Source: Pseudomonadota bacterium
Lineage (GTDB): Bacteria > Myxococcota_A > Polyangia > Polyangiales > Polyangiaceae
Length of the DNA stretch: 32,046 nucleotides
NCBI GenBank assembly: GCA_023432025.1
Contig: JAEYVE010000044.1
Coordinates: 1 to 32,046 of the forward strand
Direction: 5' to 3'
The notes beneath the pieces were generated by a model. That model did no database searches and was not told the origin of the DNA. It saw only the letters and a list, made by a program, of their open reading frames with translations. Both the position numbers and the translations under genes were made by a program. This document shows positions 6,544 through 14,716 of this stretch, piece by piece. How positions within the stretch are numbered: position 1 is the first letter of the stretch; each line of letters opens with the position of its first letter.

Positions 6544-9492
6544 CTACCGGAGCAGCTCGAGGAGGTCTTCGCGCGTGAGCCCGGCTGCCGCACCGCCTTC
6601 CTCCAGCGCCGCCTCCTGAAGCGAGCGCTTTCGCTCCTGTAGCTTCAGCATGCCCTCCTCGATCGTGTCCTTGGCGATGAGGCGGTAGACGGTCACGGGC
6701 CGCACCTGACCGATGCGATGCGCACGGTCGGCTGCTTGGTCTTCCGCGGCCGGGTTCCACCACGGATCCATCAAGAAGACGTGATCCGCTGCGGTCAGGT
6801 TCAGGCCAGTGCCCCCCGCCTTGAGTGACGACAAAAGGACGGGTGGGCCGTCGTCCGCTTGAAAACGCTCCACGACGGCACCGCGATCGCGCGTCGAGCC
6901 ATCGAGGCGGACGTAGGTAAGGCCGTGCGCGTCGAGCTCCTTTTCGATCAAATCGAGCAGGCTCGTCCATTGCGAGAACACGATCGCCTTGTGTCCGTCG
7001 GCAGCGGCGTCGCCGAGCGCGTCGAGCAACGCTTCGATTTTGGACGACGTGGCCGCGTTCTGGCCTGGCACGAGCCCGGGATGACAAGCTGCTTGGCGTA
7101 GCCGCAGGAGCGCCTCGAGCGCGGCCATCACGCCGCCGCCGCCCTCCAAGGTCTTGATGACCTCTTCGCTCTTCGCCGCGTGGATCGCCGAGTACAGGTT
7201 TCGCTCGCTCTCGTCGAGCTCGACCGTGAGGATGACATCCGAGCGTGGAGGCAGATCCTTTGCGACGTCCCGCTTCATGCGTCGAAGGAGGAACGGCTTG
7301 GTGAGGGCGCGCAGCCTTTCCGACGCCTCCGGGGAGCCACCGCTGATGGGCTTGCCGTAGCGCTCGTCGAAGTCGGACCGCGTCCCCAAGAGGCCTGGGT
7401 GAGTGAAGCGAAACAAGCTCCAAAGCTCGTCCAGACGATTTTCTACGGGCGTGCCGCTCAAGGCCACGCGAAAGCCCGACTCGGCATCGGCGAGGCGGAA
7501 CGCCGCGCGAGCCGCCTGGCTGTCCGGGTTCTTGATGGCTTGTGCCTCGTCGAGGATCACCGTCGTCCACTTGCGTGCGGCGAGTGTCTCGAGGTCGAGC
7601 CGTAACACCGCGTAGGTCGTGATGGTCACGTCGGCGGAGGCGAGCTTGCGAGCGGAGCCGTGGAAGATTTGGACCGAGAGGCCTGGGCGAAACCTCTCGA
7701 TTTCTCGCGCCCAGTTGAACACCACGCTCCGGGGACACACCACGAGCGCCGGGCCACGGAGGGCGCACAAGGTTTGCAGCGTCTTGCCGAGCCCCATGTC
7801 GTCCGCGAGCACCGCTCCGAGACCGGCGCCGCGCAGGAACGACAACCAATCTACGCCGGCGCGCTGGTAGGGGCGCAGCTCGGCGTTCAGGTCCTCGGGC
7901 AGCTCCGAAGGCGTGATGCGTTCGAAGCCTTCGAAGAGCGGGCGCAGAGCTTCGAACGCCGGCGGGGGGGCCTCGCCGAGCTCTTCGCACAGCGGAGCAA
8001 GCCGTCCGAGCGCGTAAACGGGCAGCGTGCCGTCCTTTCGGCGAGCGGCGAGGAGATCGGCCACGCGCTCTCCGTACCGGCGCAGCCAATCGACCGGCAG
8101 CGGAGCCCAACCACCGTCCTCGAGAGGGACGAGATCCAGGCCGTCGCGGTAGGCTCGGTACACCGCGTCGGCGGTCGCCGTGCGCTCCGGCTCACCTTCC
8201 TTCGTCGGCACGACGAAGCGCACCGAGAACTGCTCCGTATCGAGTCCCAGATCGACGCGCAGCGCCTGTTTCGTGACGATCTCTCGATCGAGACGGGTGC
8301 GGGCTCCTTCTTGGAAGGTGCGCAGGCGCGCTGCGAAGCGAGCAGCATCGTGGCCGTCGAAGTGGACCAGCCGCCCGGGTAGGAGGTTCAGCTCCTCGCG
8401 CAGGCGTTGCGTGAGGGCGCGTTCCCCCGCCGGATCACGCCGCGGCACGTCGCCTGCGAGATGCACCAGTCTCTCCCCATCGATGCGTGCGCGCGGTGGA
8501 TCGCCGTAGACCAACGTGGGCAGCACGCTCAGGGTGTGGCCCTGCGGCGTCAGGTCGAAGAAGATGCGGGGTTTTTCGATGCCGCCGCGTTTGGGCAGAC
8601 GTTTGCTTTCGACGGCCACGTCGAGCTGCTTTTCGAGCTCGGGCAGCACCTTACCGACGAGCTCGCCCAAGCTGTGCTCGTTTACGGCGCGTCGCATGGG
8701 GAGCCGCTCGAGGCGGTCACCGCTGAGCTCCCGCGCGCCGAGCGGACGCAGTGTGTCACCCAGGAGCGCGACGCCACGGTCGAGGACTTGATCGATGCTC
8801 GGATCCTTCTCGATCGTGAGCACCACCTCGGCGCCCTGGTCGTAGACGCGCGCGCGCGGACGGATTGGTTCGCTCGACGCGCGCACCGGCTTGCCGTCCA
8901 GAAGAACGTCTTTGGCGGTGGCGAGCACGACCAGCAACTTCTCCAGTGCGTCGGCGCTGAGGCCTTGCGCGGGGCCGCGCTTGCCGCTCGCGTCCGTGCG
9001 TTGCGCGGCCGACAGCAGGCGATCGGCCGACAGATCTTCGTAGGTCGGCTCGAACGGACACTTTCGCTGCGCGACCAGCGTGGTGAGCGCCGCAGGAAGC
9101 GCGTTCTCGCTGCCATCTGGGCCCACGACGACGCGCGCGACGACGAGGCTCGGCCCCGGGCGTCGTTCGAGGCGATACCCGAGGTGCGGGTTCACGGCCG
9201 CGTTCTTCGGTACCGATACGCCCGAGCCTTCGGCTTGCTTGGCGGCGATGGCCGCGGCCACCACGTGGTCACAGGGGTCGTTGGGGCTGTTGCAGTCGCA
9301 CGCCCACTCGAGGTCCCTCGGATAGAGGACGACGCTGGGCGCGATGGAGCGACCCGGCGACTTCACCCGATACACGTGCTCGGTGGGCGAAGCCTCTTCG
9401 AGCGTGACTGCGTGGGTCCGCGCCAGGCCGACGCCCTTGGACCAAACGCCTGGTAGCGCCGCTTCCTTGACGGCGTCGAACAAGGCCTCCAT
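6544..9492 (-). CDS. SWIM zinc-finger SNF2-family helicase/translocase
   Basis: The 982-residue protein starts with a SWIM zinc finger (C65, C67, C74, H76 in the pattern CxCx6CxH), followed by a long divergent bacterial SNF2-associated region. The C-terminal half is the ATPase. It has a Walker A GLGKT with K570, DEAQ at 648-651, a VALSGTPVENR segment (motif III) and a motif VI DRAHRIGQ near 922-929. Bacterial SWIM-SNF2 proteins (HepA/RapA-related) are DNA or nucleoprotein translocases implicated in transcription recycling or repair; the exact job is not known. The ATG at 9490-9492 begins the conserved N-terminus. It lies upstream of lhr on the same strand, which places two nucleic-acid motors side by side. 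Confidence 0.92.
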   Translation of the reverse strand: MEALFDAVKEAALPGVWSKGVGLARTHAVTLEEASPTEHVYRVKSPGRSIAPSVVLYPRDLEWACDCNSPNDPCDHVVAAAIAAKQAEGSGVSVPKNAAVNPHLGYRLERRPGPSLVVARVVVGPDGSENALPAALTTLVAQRKCPFEPTYEDLSADRLLSAAQRTDASGKRGPAQGLSADALEKLLVVLATAKDVLLDGKPVRASSEPIRPRARVYDQGAEVVLTIEKDPSIDQVLDRGVALLGDTLRPLGARELSGDRLERLPMRRAVNEHSLGELVGKVLPELEKQLDVAVESKRLPKRGGIEKPRIFFDLTPQGHTLSVLPTLVYGDPPRARIDGERLVHLAGDVPRRDPAGERALTQRLREELNLLPGRLVHFDGHDAARFAARLRTFQEGARTRLDREIVTKQALRVDLGLDTEQFSVRFVVPTKEGEPERTATADAVYRAYRDGLDLVPLEDGGWAPLPVDWLRRYGERVADLLAARRKDGTLPVYALGRLAPLCEELGEAPPPAFEALRPLFEGFERITPSELPEDLNAELRPYQRAGVDWLSFLRGAGLGAVLADDMGLGKTLQTLCALRGPALVVCPRSVVFNWAREIERFRPGLSVQIFHGSARKLASADVTITTYAVLRLDLETLAARKWTTVILDEAQAIKNPDSQAARAAFRLADAESGFRVALSGTPVENRLDELWSLFRFTHPGLLGTRSDFDERYGKPISGGSPEASERLRALTKPFLLRRMKRDVAKDLPPRSDVILTVELDESERNLYSAIHAAKSEEVIKTLEGGGGVMAALEALLRLRQAACHPGLVPGQNAATSSKIEALLDALGDAAADGHKAIVFSQWTSLLDLIEKELDAHGLTYVRLDGSTRDRGAVVERFQADDGPPVLLSSLKAGGTGLNLTAADHVFLMDPWWNPAAEDQAADRAHRIGQVRPVTVYRLIAKDTIEEGMLKLQERKRSLQEAALEEGGAAAGLTREDLLELLR

Positions 9493-9598
9493 GCCGGAGC
9501 GCGTAGCAACGAATGTCGCCGCCTGCCACCCTCGCGCGGGCGCCCAGCGCGGCCTCAGCGGTTTCGGCTCGGCGCGGCCCTTTTCGTGAGCCGTGAAG

Positions 9599-10165
9599 TC
9601 AGCTCGGCAGAAGGAGATTCAGCCCGGCCGCGCCGTAAACGCCAGACTCCACCACGACGGAGGCGGTAGAGGTGACCTTCAGAGCAAGGCACAGCGTGGA
9701 CACCTCGTAACGGTAAGCCATCTTCGGCAAGATCGCTTGCGTCATGATGACCCCCGAAGGTCCGGTGAGCGTCACGGTGGCGGTCGTCGACGACGACGGA
9801 TTGCCGAAGAGGAGTGATGTTTGAATCGAGTTGCTCGTCGCGTAAAACAGGGTGCCCTTCGTCTTGGACTCGGGCGGCAGCTGCGTGTAGCTGCCTTGCG
9901 GGCTTGCTTGTTGAATGATGCCCACGGCGAGCGTCGGGGAAGCGGAGACCTCGACGAGCTGGGTGTACGTGTCGGGAACCAGGCTGACCGACGCGTATCC
10001 GTTCGCGTTGGTCGTCATCGTGGTCGAAAACGGTGGGGCTCCTGACTTGTGAACCTTGACGGTGACGACCGTTGCGCCAGTTCCCGGAGGGACGGAGGCG
10101 ATCAAGACGACGGTGTCTCCGCCCGTGCTACCAGCGTCCGTAAGAAGTCCGTAGTAAGTAGCCAT
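9599..10165 (-). CDS. beta-rich protein of unknown function paired with a lipoprotein
   Basis: I do not recognise this 188-residue protein. It is rich in Thr, Ser, Val and Gly, with alternating hydrophobic strands. It reads like two beta-sandwich (Ig-like) halves: residues up to about 75 include a TTNANGYASVSL stretch typical of carboxypeptidase-regulatory/Ig-type folds, and about 100-188 include NPSSSTTATVTLTGPSG. There is no N-terminal signal peptide and no membrane segment, although such folds are usually extracytoplasmic. A GTG 27 bases upstream is in frame, but ATG 10163-10165 is preferred because AAGGAG sits 6-7 bases before it. It starts 27 bases after the stop of the lipoprotein gene, so the two are probably one transcript. 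Confidence 0.7.
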   Translation of the reverse strand: MATYYGLLTDAGSTGGDTVVLIASVPPGTGATVVTVKVHKSGAPPFSTTMTTNANGYASVSLVPDTYTQLVEVSASPTLAVGIIQQASPQGSYTQLPPESKTKGTLFYATSNSIQTSLLFGNPSSSTTATVTLTGPSGVIMTQAILPKMAYRYEVSTLCLALKVTSTASVVVESGVYGAAGLNLLLPS

Positions 10166-10192
10166 CTTCGCTCCTTCAAGTGAATGTCCCAC

Positions 10193-11527
10193 TCACGGGC
10201 CGTTACAGACGACCCGATGAAACACGAAGTCGCCGGAACCGACGGCATCGATGTACGCAACGCCGTAAGAGTTGGGGCCGCTGGCGGCCAGCGTCGGGCG
10301 ATCCCCCACGGAGTCGGAAAGCGTCGAAGCAATCTCGTACTCCTCACCGAGGGGTTCGAGATTGGTCGTGAAGCGACGGAAGTAAGAGCGACTTTCGGAG
10401 CGCCAACTGACGGCGATGCTGCGCCCGTCGAAGACGACCATGGGCGTGCTCTGCGCCTTGCCGGTGTGCGCCTCGCTCACCCAAACCGAGTCCGGCCCTT
10501 CTTCGGGGCGCTCGCCGTCGTGGTTCACGCGAGTGAGGTAAATGCGCGGGTCGTCGTTGATGCGCTCGTCCGTCCACACCACGAAGAAGTGGTCTGGGCT
10601 GGCCGCCGCCGAGATCGAATAATGCCCGACGCTCAGTTCTGGTACCTCGGGTCCGCGATCGATTCGCGTTTGAATCGGGTGCTCCAAGTCACCGGTCGTC
10701 GGGTAGCTGTAGAGCCAGAGCTCCTTGGGCGTGCCCTTCTTCAGGACGAACACGCCGAAGCGGTCGAGTGACGCGGACCATGCGGCGGAGGCGTCCCACG
10801 TGTTCGGGATGGTGCTCGCCCCGAAGGAATCGAGGTTGTCGTCGAAGCGGCGGATCTCCGCAGTGGCCACGGAGCCCAGCGGGCGCATCACGACCAACGT
10901 GGTGTTTTCGTCGCCGTCGGTGGCGACGGCCATCGAGGAGACTTCGAAATGCCAAGGATGCGTGAACGTGGCGCCCGTTGCGGTTTCGAGTACGGAGCCG
11001 TCGCTCGGCGCAATGCGCAGCACCGTCGGTACGTGCGTCTCCGCGCCGTCGTCACGACGGCTGACCGCGACGAGGAAATCTCCCTTGTACGGCGTGAGCC
11101 AAACGTTGTCGTTCGACCACCCGTTGTCCGGGCTCACGAGCAGAGCGTCGTCGACACCCTGTAAAATGCCGTGCTGATCCAGGTTGCTGTACGCGACGCC
11201 ATTGGCGAAGTACGGCCGCCCGAGACCCCAGCGCCCCGAGCTGAAAGCGAGGGAAGGATTCCCAGATGCCAGGTGCGACGCGCGGCGTGCCGCTTCCACG
11301 CGGCACGTCGGCGGTTCGGTCGGCCCCGCTCCACCTGCGCCACCGTCGCCGCCAGCGCCGCTGCCGCCGTTTGCGATACCGGCTGTGCCATTCGTTGGCC
11401 CGCCGGCGCTACCGCTGGCGCCCTCCTCGTCCACGGTGCGCTCTTCGTCCAGCCCTGCAAGGAACTGGCAGCTCGCGAGCGTGAGCCCCAACGCAGCCGT
11501 GGAGATAAAAAGCCGACTCCCAAGCAT
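10193..11527 (-). CDS. secreted lipoprotein with Gly/Ala-rich linker, unknown function
   Basis: The 444-residue protein begins with a lipoprotein signal peptide ending in the lipobox LASC, with the lipidated Cys at residue 20. A low-complexity Gly/Ala/Ser/Thr linker follows (about 37-70), then a domain of about 370 residues. Repeated Trp- and Asp-containing strand motifs such as FFVVWTDERINDDPRIYLTRV and SIAVSWRSESRSYFRRF suggest a beta-propeller-like fold. No catalytic motif is evident. Similar architecture (lipobox, Gly-rich tether, propeller) is frequent in myxobacterial outer-membrane lipoproteins. Position +2 after the Cys is Gln, so the E. coli Asp retention rule does not apply. The downstream beta-rich gene is probably its partner. 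TCACA/TGTGA-like half-sites lie just upstream of the start. Confidence 0.8.
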   Translation of the reverse strand: MLGSRLFISTAALGLTLASCQFLAGLDEERTVDEEGASGSAGGPTNGTAGIANGGSGAGGDGGAGGAGPTEPPTCRVEAARRASHLASGNPSLAFSSGRWGLGRPYFANGVAYSNLDQHGILQGVDDALLVSPDNGWSNDNVWLTPYKGDFLVAVSRRDDGAETHVPTVLRIAPSDGSVLETATGATFTHPWHFEVSSMAVATDGDENTTLVVMRPLGSVATAEIRRFDDNLDSFGASTIPNTWDASAAWSASLDRFGVFVLKKGTPKELWLYSYPTTGDLEHPIQTRIDRGPEVPELSVGHYSISAAASPDHFFVVWTDERINDDPRIYLTRVNHDGERPEEGPDSVWVSEAHTGKAQSTPMVVFDGRSIAVSWRSESRSYFRRFTTNLEPLGEEYEIASTLSDSVGDRPTLAASGPNSYGVAYIDAVGSGDFVFHRVVCNGP

Positions 11528-11538
11528 CGCCGTGCATC

Positions 11539-11598
11539 TTCACCTCACTAATGTGAATTTAGCAAGCTCTCTCTCGGGTGACCTCGGTTTCTCACATT
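11539..11598. promoter_or_regulatory. cluster of TGTGA/TCACA-type half-sites upstream of the lipoprotein gene
   Basis: A 19-bp interrupted palindrome TTCACCTCACTAATGTGAA (11539-11557) lies 12 bases from the lipoprotein start. An inverted copy of its AATGTGA arm, TCACATT, occurs at 11592-11598. The half-sites resemble those bound by CRP/FNR-type regulators, but their spacing is not the CRP spacing. No clear -35/-10 pair was found here. The rest of the 240-base gap (11528-11767) shows nothing else I can name. Confidence 0.3.
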
Positions 11599-11767
11599 TC
11601 GAGGTGTGCGGAGCGTTCGCAGCTCGGGGAGGCTGATCGAGTTGCTCGGTCCGGTAGTGCTTAGCGCAGCTTGGTAGAAGTTCAGTCGCGGCGGAGACGA
11701 CGAAACAGGGAAGCTCCCCAGCTCATCTTTTCCAATCCGTTACGGGGTTCTCCTCGAGCGTCGAGCC

Positions 11768-13810
11768 CTAGAGCCGCTGAGCGTTCGGGGCTTGGCTGAG
11801 CGCAGAGCTCTCGGGGAGGGCCGTCGGGGGCGCGCTCTCGTGGTGCCGTAGGGCGGCTCCCACGAGAACGAGGTTTGCGTTGTAGTAGATGTCTGGCTCC
11901 GTCACGGACCACCAGCCATTTCCCCAATCGCCTTCTGCGAGGAAGCCGCCGTCCCACAAGTCCGTCTGAGCGGTGTGCCACAGGCTGTGGGCGGGCAGCC
12001 CCGAGCGAAGCGGCATCGGATTGTCCCAAAGCAGCGCCTTCGCCGGAGCGTCGGGTGAAAGGGCCTTCATCTGCACGGCGTTGGGCCCGCCGACGAGGTA
12101 CCCGGGCGGTGGCTCCGGAGCCTTGCCCCACTCGAGGTGATAGATGCGACTCGGTCCGACGCCAACGCGCGTGACCATGCTGAACCCGTTCGGGTTTCTT
12201 CCGAGCACCCAGTGCCATTGATCACGCGCAGCATCGGTGAGCCAGGCTTCTCCGGTGAGCTTCGCCGCGACGAGCAGCAAGTGAGCTTTTTCGAGGAGGT
12301 TGGAGTTGTGGCCCCAGTAGTAGTCGTCCGTCGATGAGGCACAGCGGTATCCGTCGACGCTTTCCACGCGCGCGCGGAGGCCAAGGGCCGCCTCCAGAAG
12401 GCGCTGGCGCGCCGTACTCTTGATGTCCTCGGGCGTTTCTTCGTCCAACGAAAGGCCTGCCAAGGCCCAACGGCTCAAGTTGGCCCAGGCTCCCGTCAAA
12501 GCGCTCTCGGCTTGTGCCTCCGGAGTCGCGAGCGCCGCACGAGCGGTGTCGAGCGCTTCTTTGGTCCGGAACGAGCGCCACATTTCGACGGCCGCCGTGA
12601 AGCGGGCGCCCGTGTCGTTGCGTTCGGGCTCGTCGTCCCAGAGCGGCTGCGGGCTGCCTTTGCCGTCGATGACGATGCGTTCGGGGTGCTTCTCCAAGAA
12701 TGCCCACCCTTTTCTTGCGGCGTCGCCGGCGCGTTTCGCGAACGCGGCGTCGTACTTTTCGTAGACGCGCGCGGCGACGGCCAGAGCGGCGACGGCCTTC
12801 GCAGTGGCTGCACTACTTGGGCCCGCCACCCACCGCACGGTGCGATCTCGATCGGCAGGGAGGTCGGGGGACCACTGCATCACGGCTTCTCGGTGCCGGA
12901 ACGCGCCGCTCTCGGGATCCTGCATCGACAGGACCCAGCGGAGCCCGAAGCGTGCTTCGTCCAGCACGTCCGGCACCCCGTTGCCGCTTTCCGGAATGTT
13001 CAACTCACCGTCCACGAAAGACGACGGATGGGACTCGAACGCCAAGAGGAGCGCCTGCGCCGTCGGCGCCGTCGAGGGCACGTACATGTCGTAGTTCCCC
13101 GCGTCGTGCCAGCCCGCGTCCAGCTCCCATTTTCGCTTTTTCTCCGGGTAGTCGAGGAGATCCCAGCCCACGTCGGCGTGCGTGTGGGACGGCTCGCGGC
13201 GCAGATACTCGGAGCCTTCCCACGTCGCGTAAGGCTTGATCAGCGCCGTGCGTGTGCGCTGAAAGTAGAAGGATTTTTGTGCGGCCACGAGCGCGCGCCG
13301 GTAGCCAGCGTCACCGATTTCGAACTCTTGCGAGAGCGCGTCCCCCACGCGGATTCGGTAGCGTCCGGGCTCGTCGAAGCTCGAAAAGTCGAGCTGCCAC
13401 ACCGGGTCTCGCGAAGCCGCGTCGATGCCACGTTCCGAGACGTTTTCGGCGCCGATTCGGTGGGCCGTCGTGCCGTCCTCTTTCTCGAGCACGGCGCCGC
13501 TGGCAGGCGGCGCTACGTTCGCGATGGCGATCTTTTTCCAGCCGCGCGGGTACCCGACCGTGTTGACCTTGATGGCGGGCACGTTGATACCCGGCTGGGC
13601 CGGTGCGGGGCGGGCTTTTTCTGCTGCGCGGTGCGTTTCTCGAGCAGCGGAAGCTGGCGTCTTGGAGGCATCCTTGGAGCCACAGCCGAGGCTCGTGACA
13701 GCGACGAGGCTTGCGAGGCAAACGGACGAGAACGCACGCGAGCGCCGTTGGACCGTGAGCTTCCCGTGCGAGGCGGGAGAAAGGGTCGGGGTGTTCTGGG
13801 GGAGCCTCAT
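11768..13810 (-). CDS. GH9-family glycoside hydrolase-like lipoprotein (catalytic-base Asp replaced)
   Basis: The 680-residue exported protein has a Cys at residue 43 in SLGC, a lipobox that is atypical at -3, after a long basic N-region. About residues 75-175 resemble the Ig-like CelD_N domain (VNTVGYPRGWKKIAIAN). The rest is an (alpha/alpha)6 GH9 barrel with WHDAGNYDMYV (235-244), GRNPNGFSMVTR, PPPGYLVGGPNA and a terminal VTEPDIYYNANLV. GH9 enzymes hydrolyse beta-1,4-glucans by inversion, with DAGD supplying the base and a late Glu the acid. Here E638 is kept and D236 is kept, but the second Asp is N239, and the usual NPHHR substrate-site motif is missing. It may act on another glycan or be a binding protein. 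It stands alone, divergent from the methyltransferase gene. Confidence 0.85.
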   Translation of the reverse strand: MRLPQNTPTLSPASHGKLTVQRRSRAFSSVCLASLVAVTSLGCGSKDASKTPASAARETHRAAEKARPAPAQPGINVPAIKVNTVGYPRGWKKIAIANVAPPASGAVLEKEDGTTAHRIGAENVSERGIDAASRDPVWQLDFSSFDEPGRYRIRVGDALSQEFEIGDAGYRRALVAAQKSFYFQRTRTALIKPYATWEGSEYLRREPSHTHADVGWDLLDYPEKKRKWELDAGWHDAGNYDMYVPSTAPTAQALLLAFESHPSSFVDGELNIPESGNGVPDVLDEARFGLRWVLSMQDPESGAFRHREAVMQWSPDLPADRDRTVRWVAGPSSAATAKAVAALAVAARVYEKYDAAFAKRAGDAARKGWAFLEKHPERIVIDGKGSPQPLWDDEPERNDTGARFTAAVEMWRSFRTKEALDTARAALATPEAQAESALTGAWANLSRWALAGLSLDEETPEDIKSTARQRLLEAALGLRARVESVDGYRCASSTDDYYWGHNSNLLEKAHLLLVAAKLTGEAWLTDAARDQWHWVLGRNPNGFSMVTRVGVGPSRIYHLEWGKAPEPPPGYLVGGPNAVQMKALSPDAPAKALLWDNPMPLRSGLPAHSLWHTAQTDLWDGGFLAEGDWGNGWWSVTEPDIYYNANLVLVGAALRHHESAPPTALPESSALSQAPNAQRL

Positions 13811-13921
13811 GCGCCGGCACGGTCGCGACCCGAGACCCTCGCGTCAAGCGTAAGGGGGGCCCGGGCCGCGTGAACGGCGGCCGCTGGCGGGAAAGCGCTC
13901 GTGGCTCTAGAGGAGAAATCC

Positions 13922-14716
13922 GTGACGACCTATCCCGTGCATCCCGGCGCGCTCGAAGCGTACGAGGTCTTGAGCCGCGATGAGTCGCCCTTCGAAAACG
14001 AGCCGGAGGACGTTCGACGCTACGCTCGTCTTGCCGCCGGTGCGCAAAGTGTCCTCGAGTATGGGGCGGGGCGAGGTGAGGTAACGCTGGCGATGGCTCG
14101 CGCTGGAGCTCGAGTCGTCGCCGTGGACCTTTCGTTCAAACTGATTCAGGCGCTCGGCGAGGTCCTGCGCGCTGAGCCGGCGGCGGTGCGTCGTCGCGTG
14201 ACCGCTCGCGAGGGAGACATGCGCAGCTTGCGTCTCGCTCGTCGCTTTCCGTTGGTGGTGGCGCCCTCCAGTACGTTTTCACACCTGTACAGCCGCACGG
14301 ACGTCGAAGCGTTTTTGGCGCGCGCGCGCGCTCATCTCGCTCCGGGGGGACGCCTCGTATTCGATCTCGAAATGCCGCGCTTGCCGCGCTTGCCGCGCCC
14401 GGAAGCGGAGGTGAGCTCGCATGACCTCGCGCGAGCGGTGGCCCCATCTGCCGCATCTCCCTCGGGGGCCTTTTCGTGCCGCACGGAGTACGATCCCTTG
14501 GCACAGGTCGCGTCCATGTGGTGCAGCCGGGGCAGTCACAGCGTATTCATGGCCAAACGGCTCTTTTTCCCGCGTGAGCTCGAGCTCCTGCTCCACGCCG
14601 CTGGTTTCGTAAACGTTCGTCTGCGAGCCCTCGGTGCGGGTACGCGGGGCGCTCAGCCGCGGCTTTGGGTGTCCTGTCGTTCGCCCTGCGCGGCGCTTCG
14701 TGGGGGGCCATGCTGA
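13922..14716 (+). CDS. class I SAM-dependent methyltransferase
   Basis: The 264-residue protein has a Rossmann methyltransferase core. Motif I VLEYGAGRGE (44-53) binds S-adenosylmethionine, and D69 at the end of strand 2 (VVAVD) would contact its ribose. A GDMRSLRL segment (motif II region) and an LAPGGRLVFDLE strand (motif III region) follow. The substrate is not identifiable. GTG 13922 is chosen over the in-frame GTG at 13901 because AGGAG lies 6 bases before it. A short LPR-LPR-LPR run follows the core and is the only repetitive element. The last 7 bases overlap the start of the next gene, so translation of the two is probably coupled. The partner is a tRNase Z-like hydrolase, which hints at RNA or small-molecule work but does not prove it. 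Confidence 0.82.
   Translation: MTTYPVHPGALEAYEVLSRDESPFENEPEDVRRYARLAAGAQSVLEYGAGRGEVTLAMARAGARVVAVDLSFKLIQALGEVLRAEPAAVRRRVTAREGDMRSLRLARRFPLVVAPSSTFSHLYSRTDVEAFLARARAHLAPGGRLVFDLEMPRLPRLPRPEAEVSSHDLARAVAPSAASPSGAFSCRTEYDPLAQVASMWCSRGSHSVFMAKRLFFPRELELLLHAAGFVNVRLRALGAGTRGAQPRLWVSCRSPCAALRGGPC

Noticed and set aside
11682..12218. 178-codon minus-strand frame at the end of the GH9 gene
   Set aside because: Out of frame with the GH9 domain and Arg/Pro-rich; a shadow frame rather than a C-terminal frameshift, since GH9 ends normally after the terminal motif.
12512..13873. 453-codon plus-strand open frame
   Set aside because: Antisense to the GH9 gene, Arg-rich and low in structure; the GH9 frame shows coherent family motifs.
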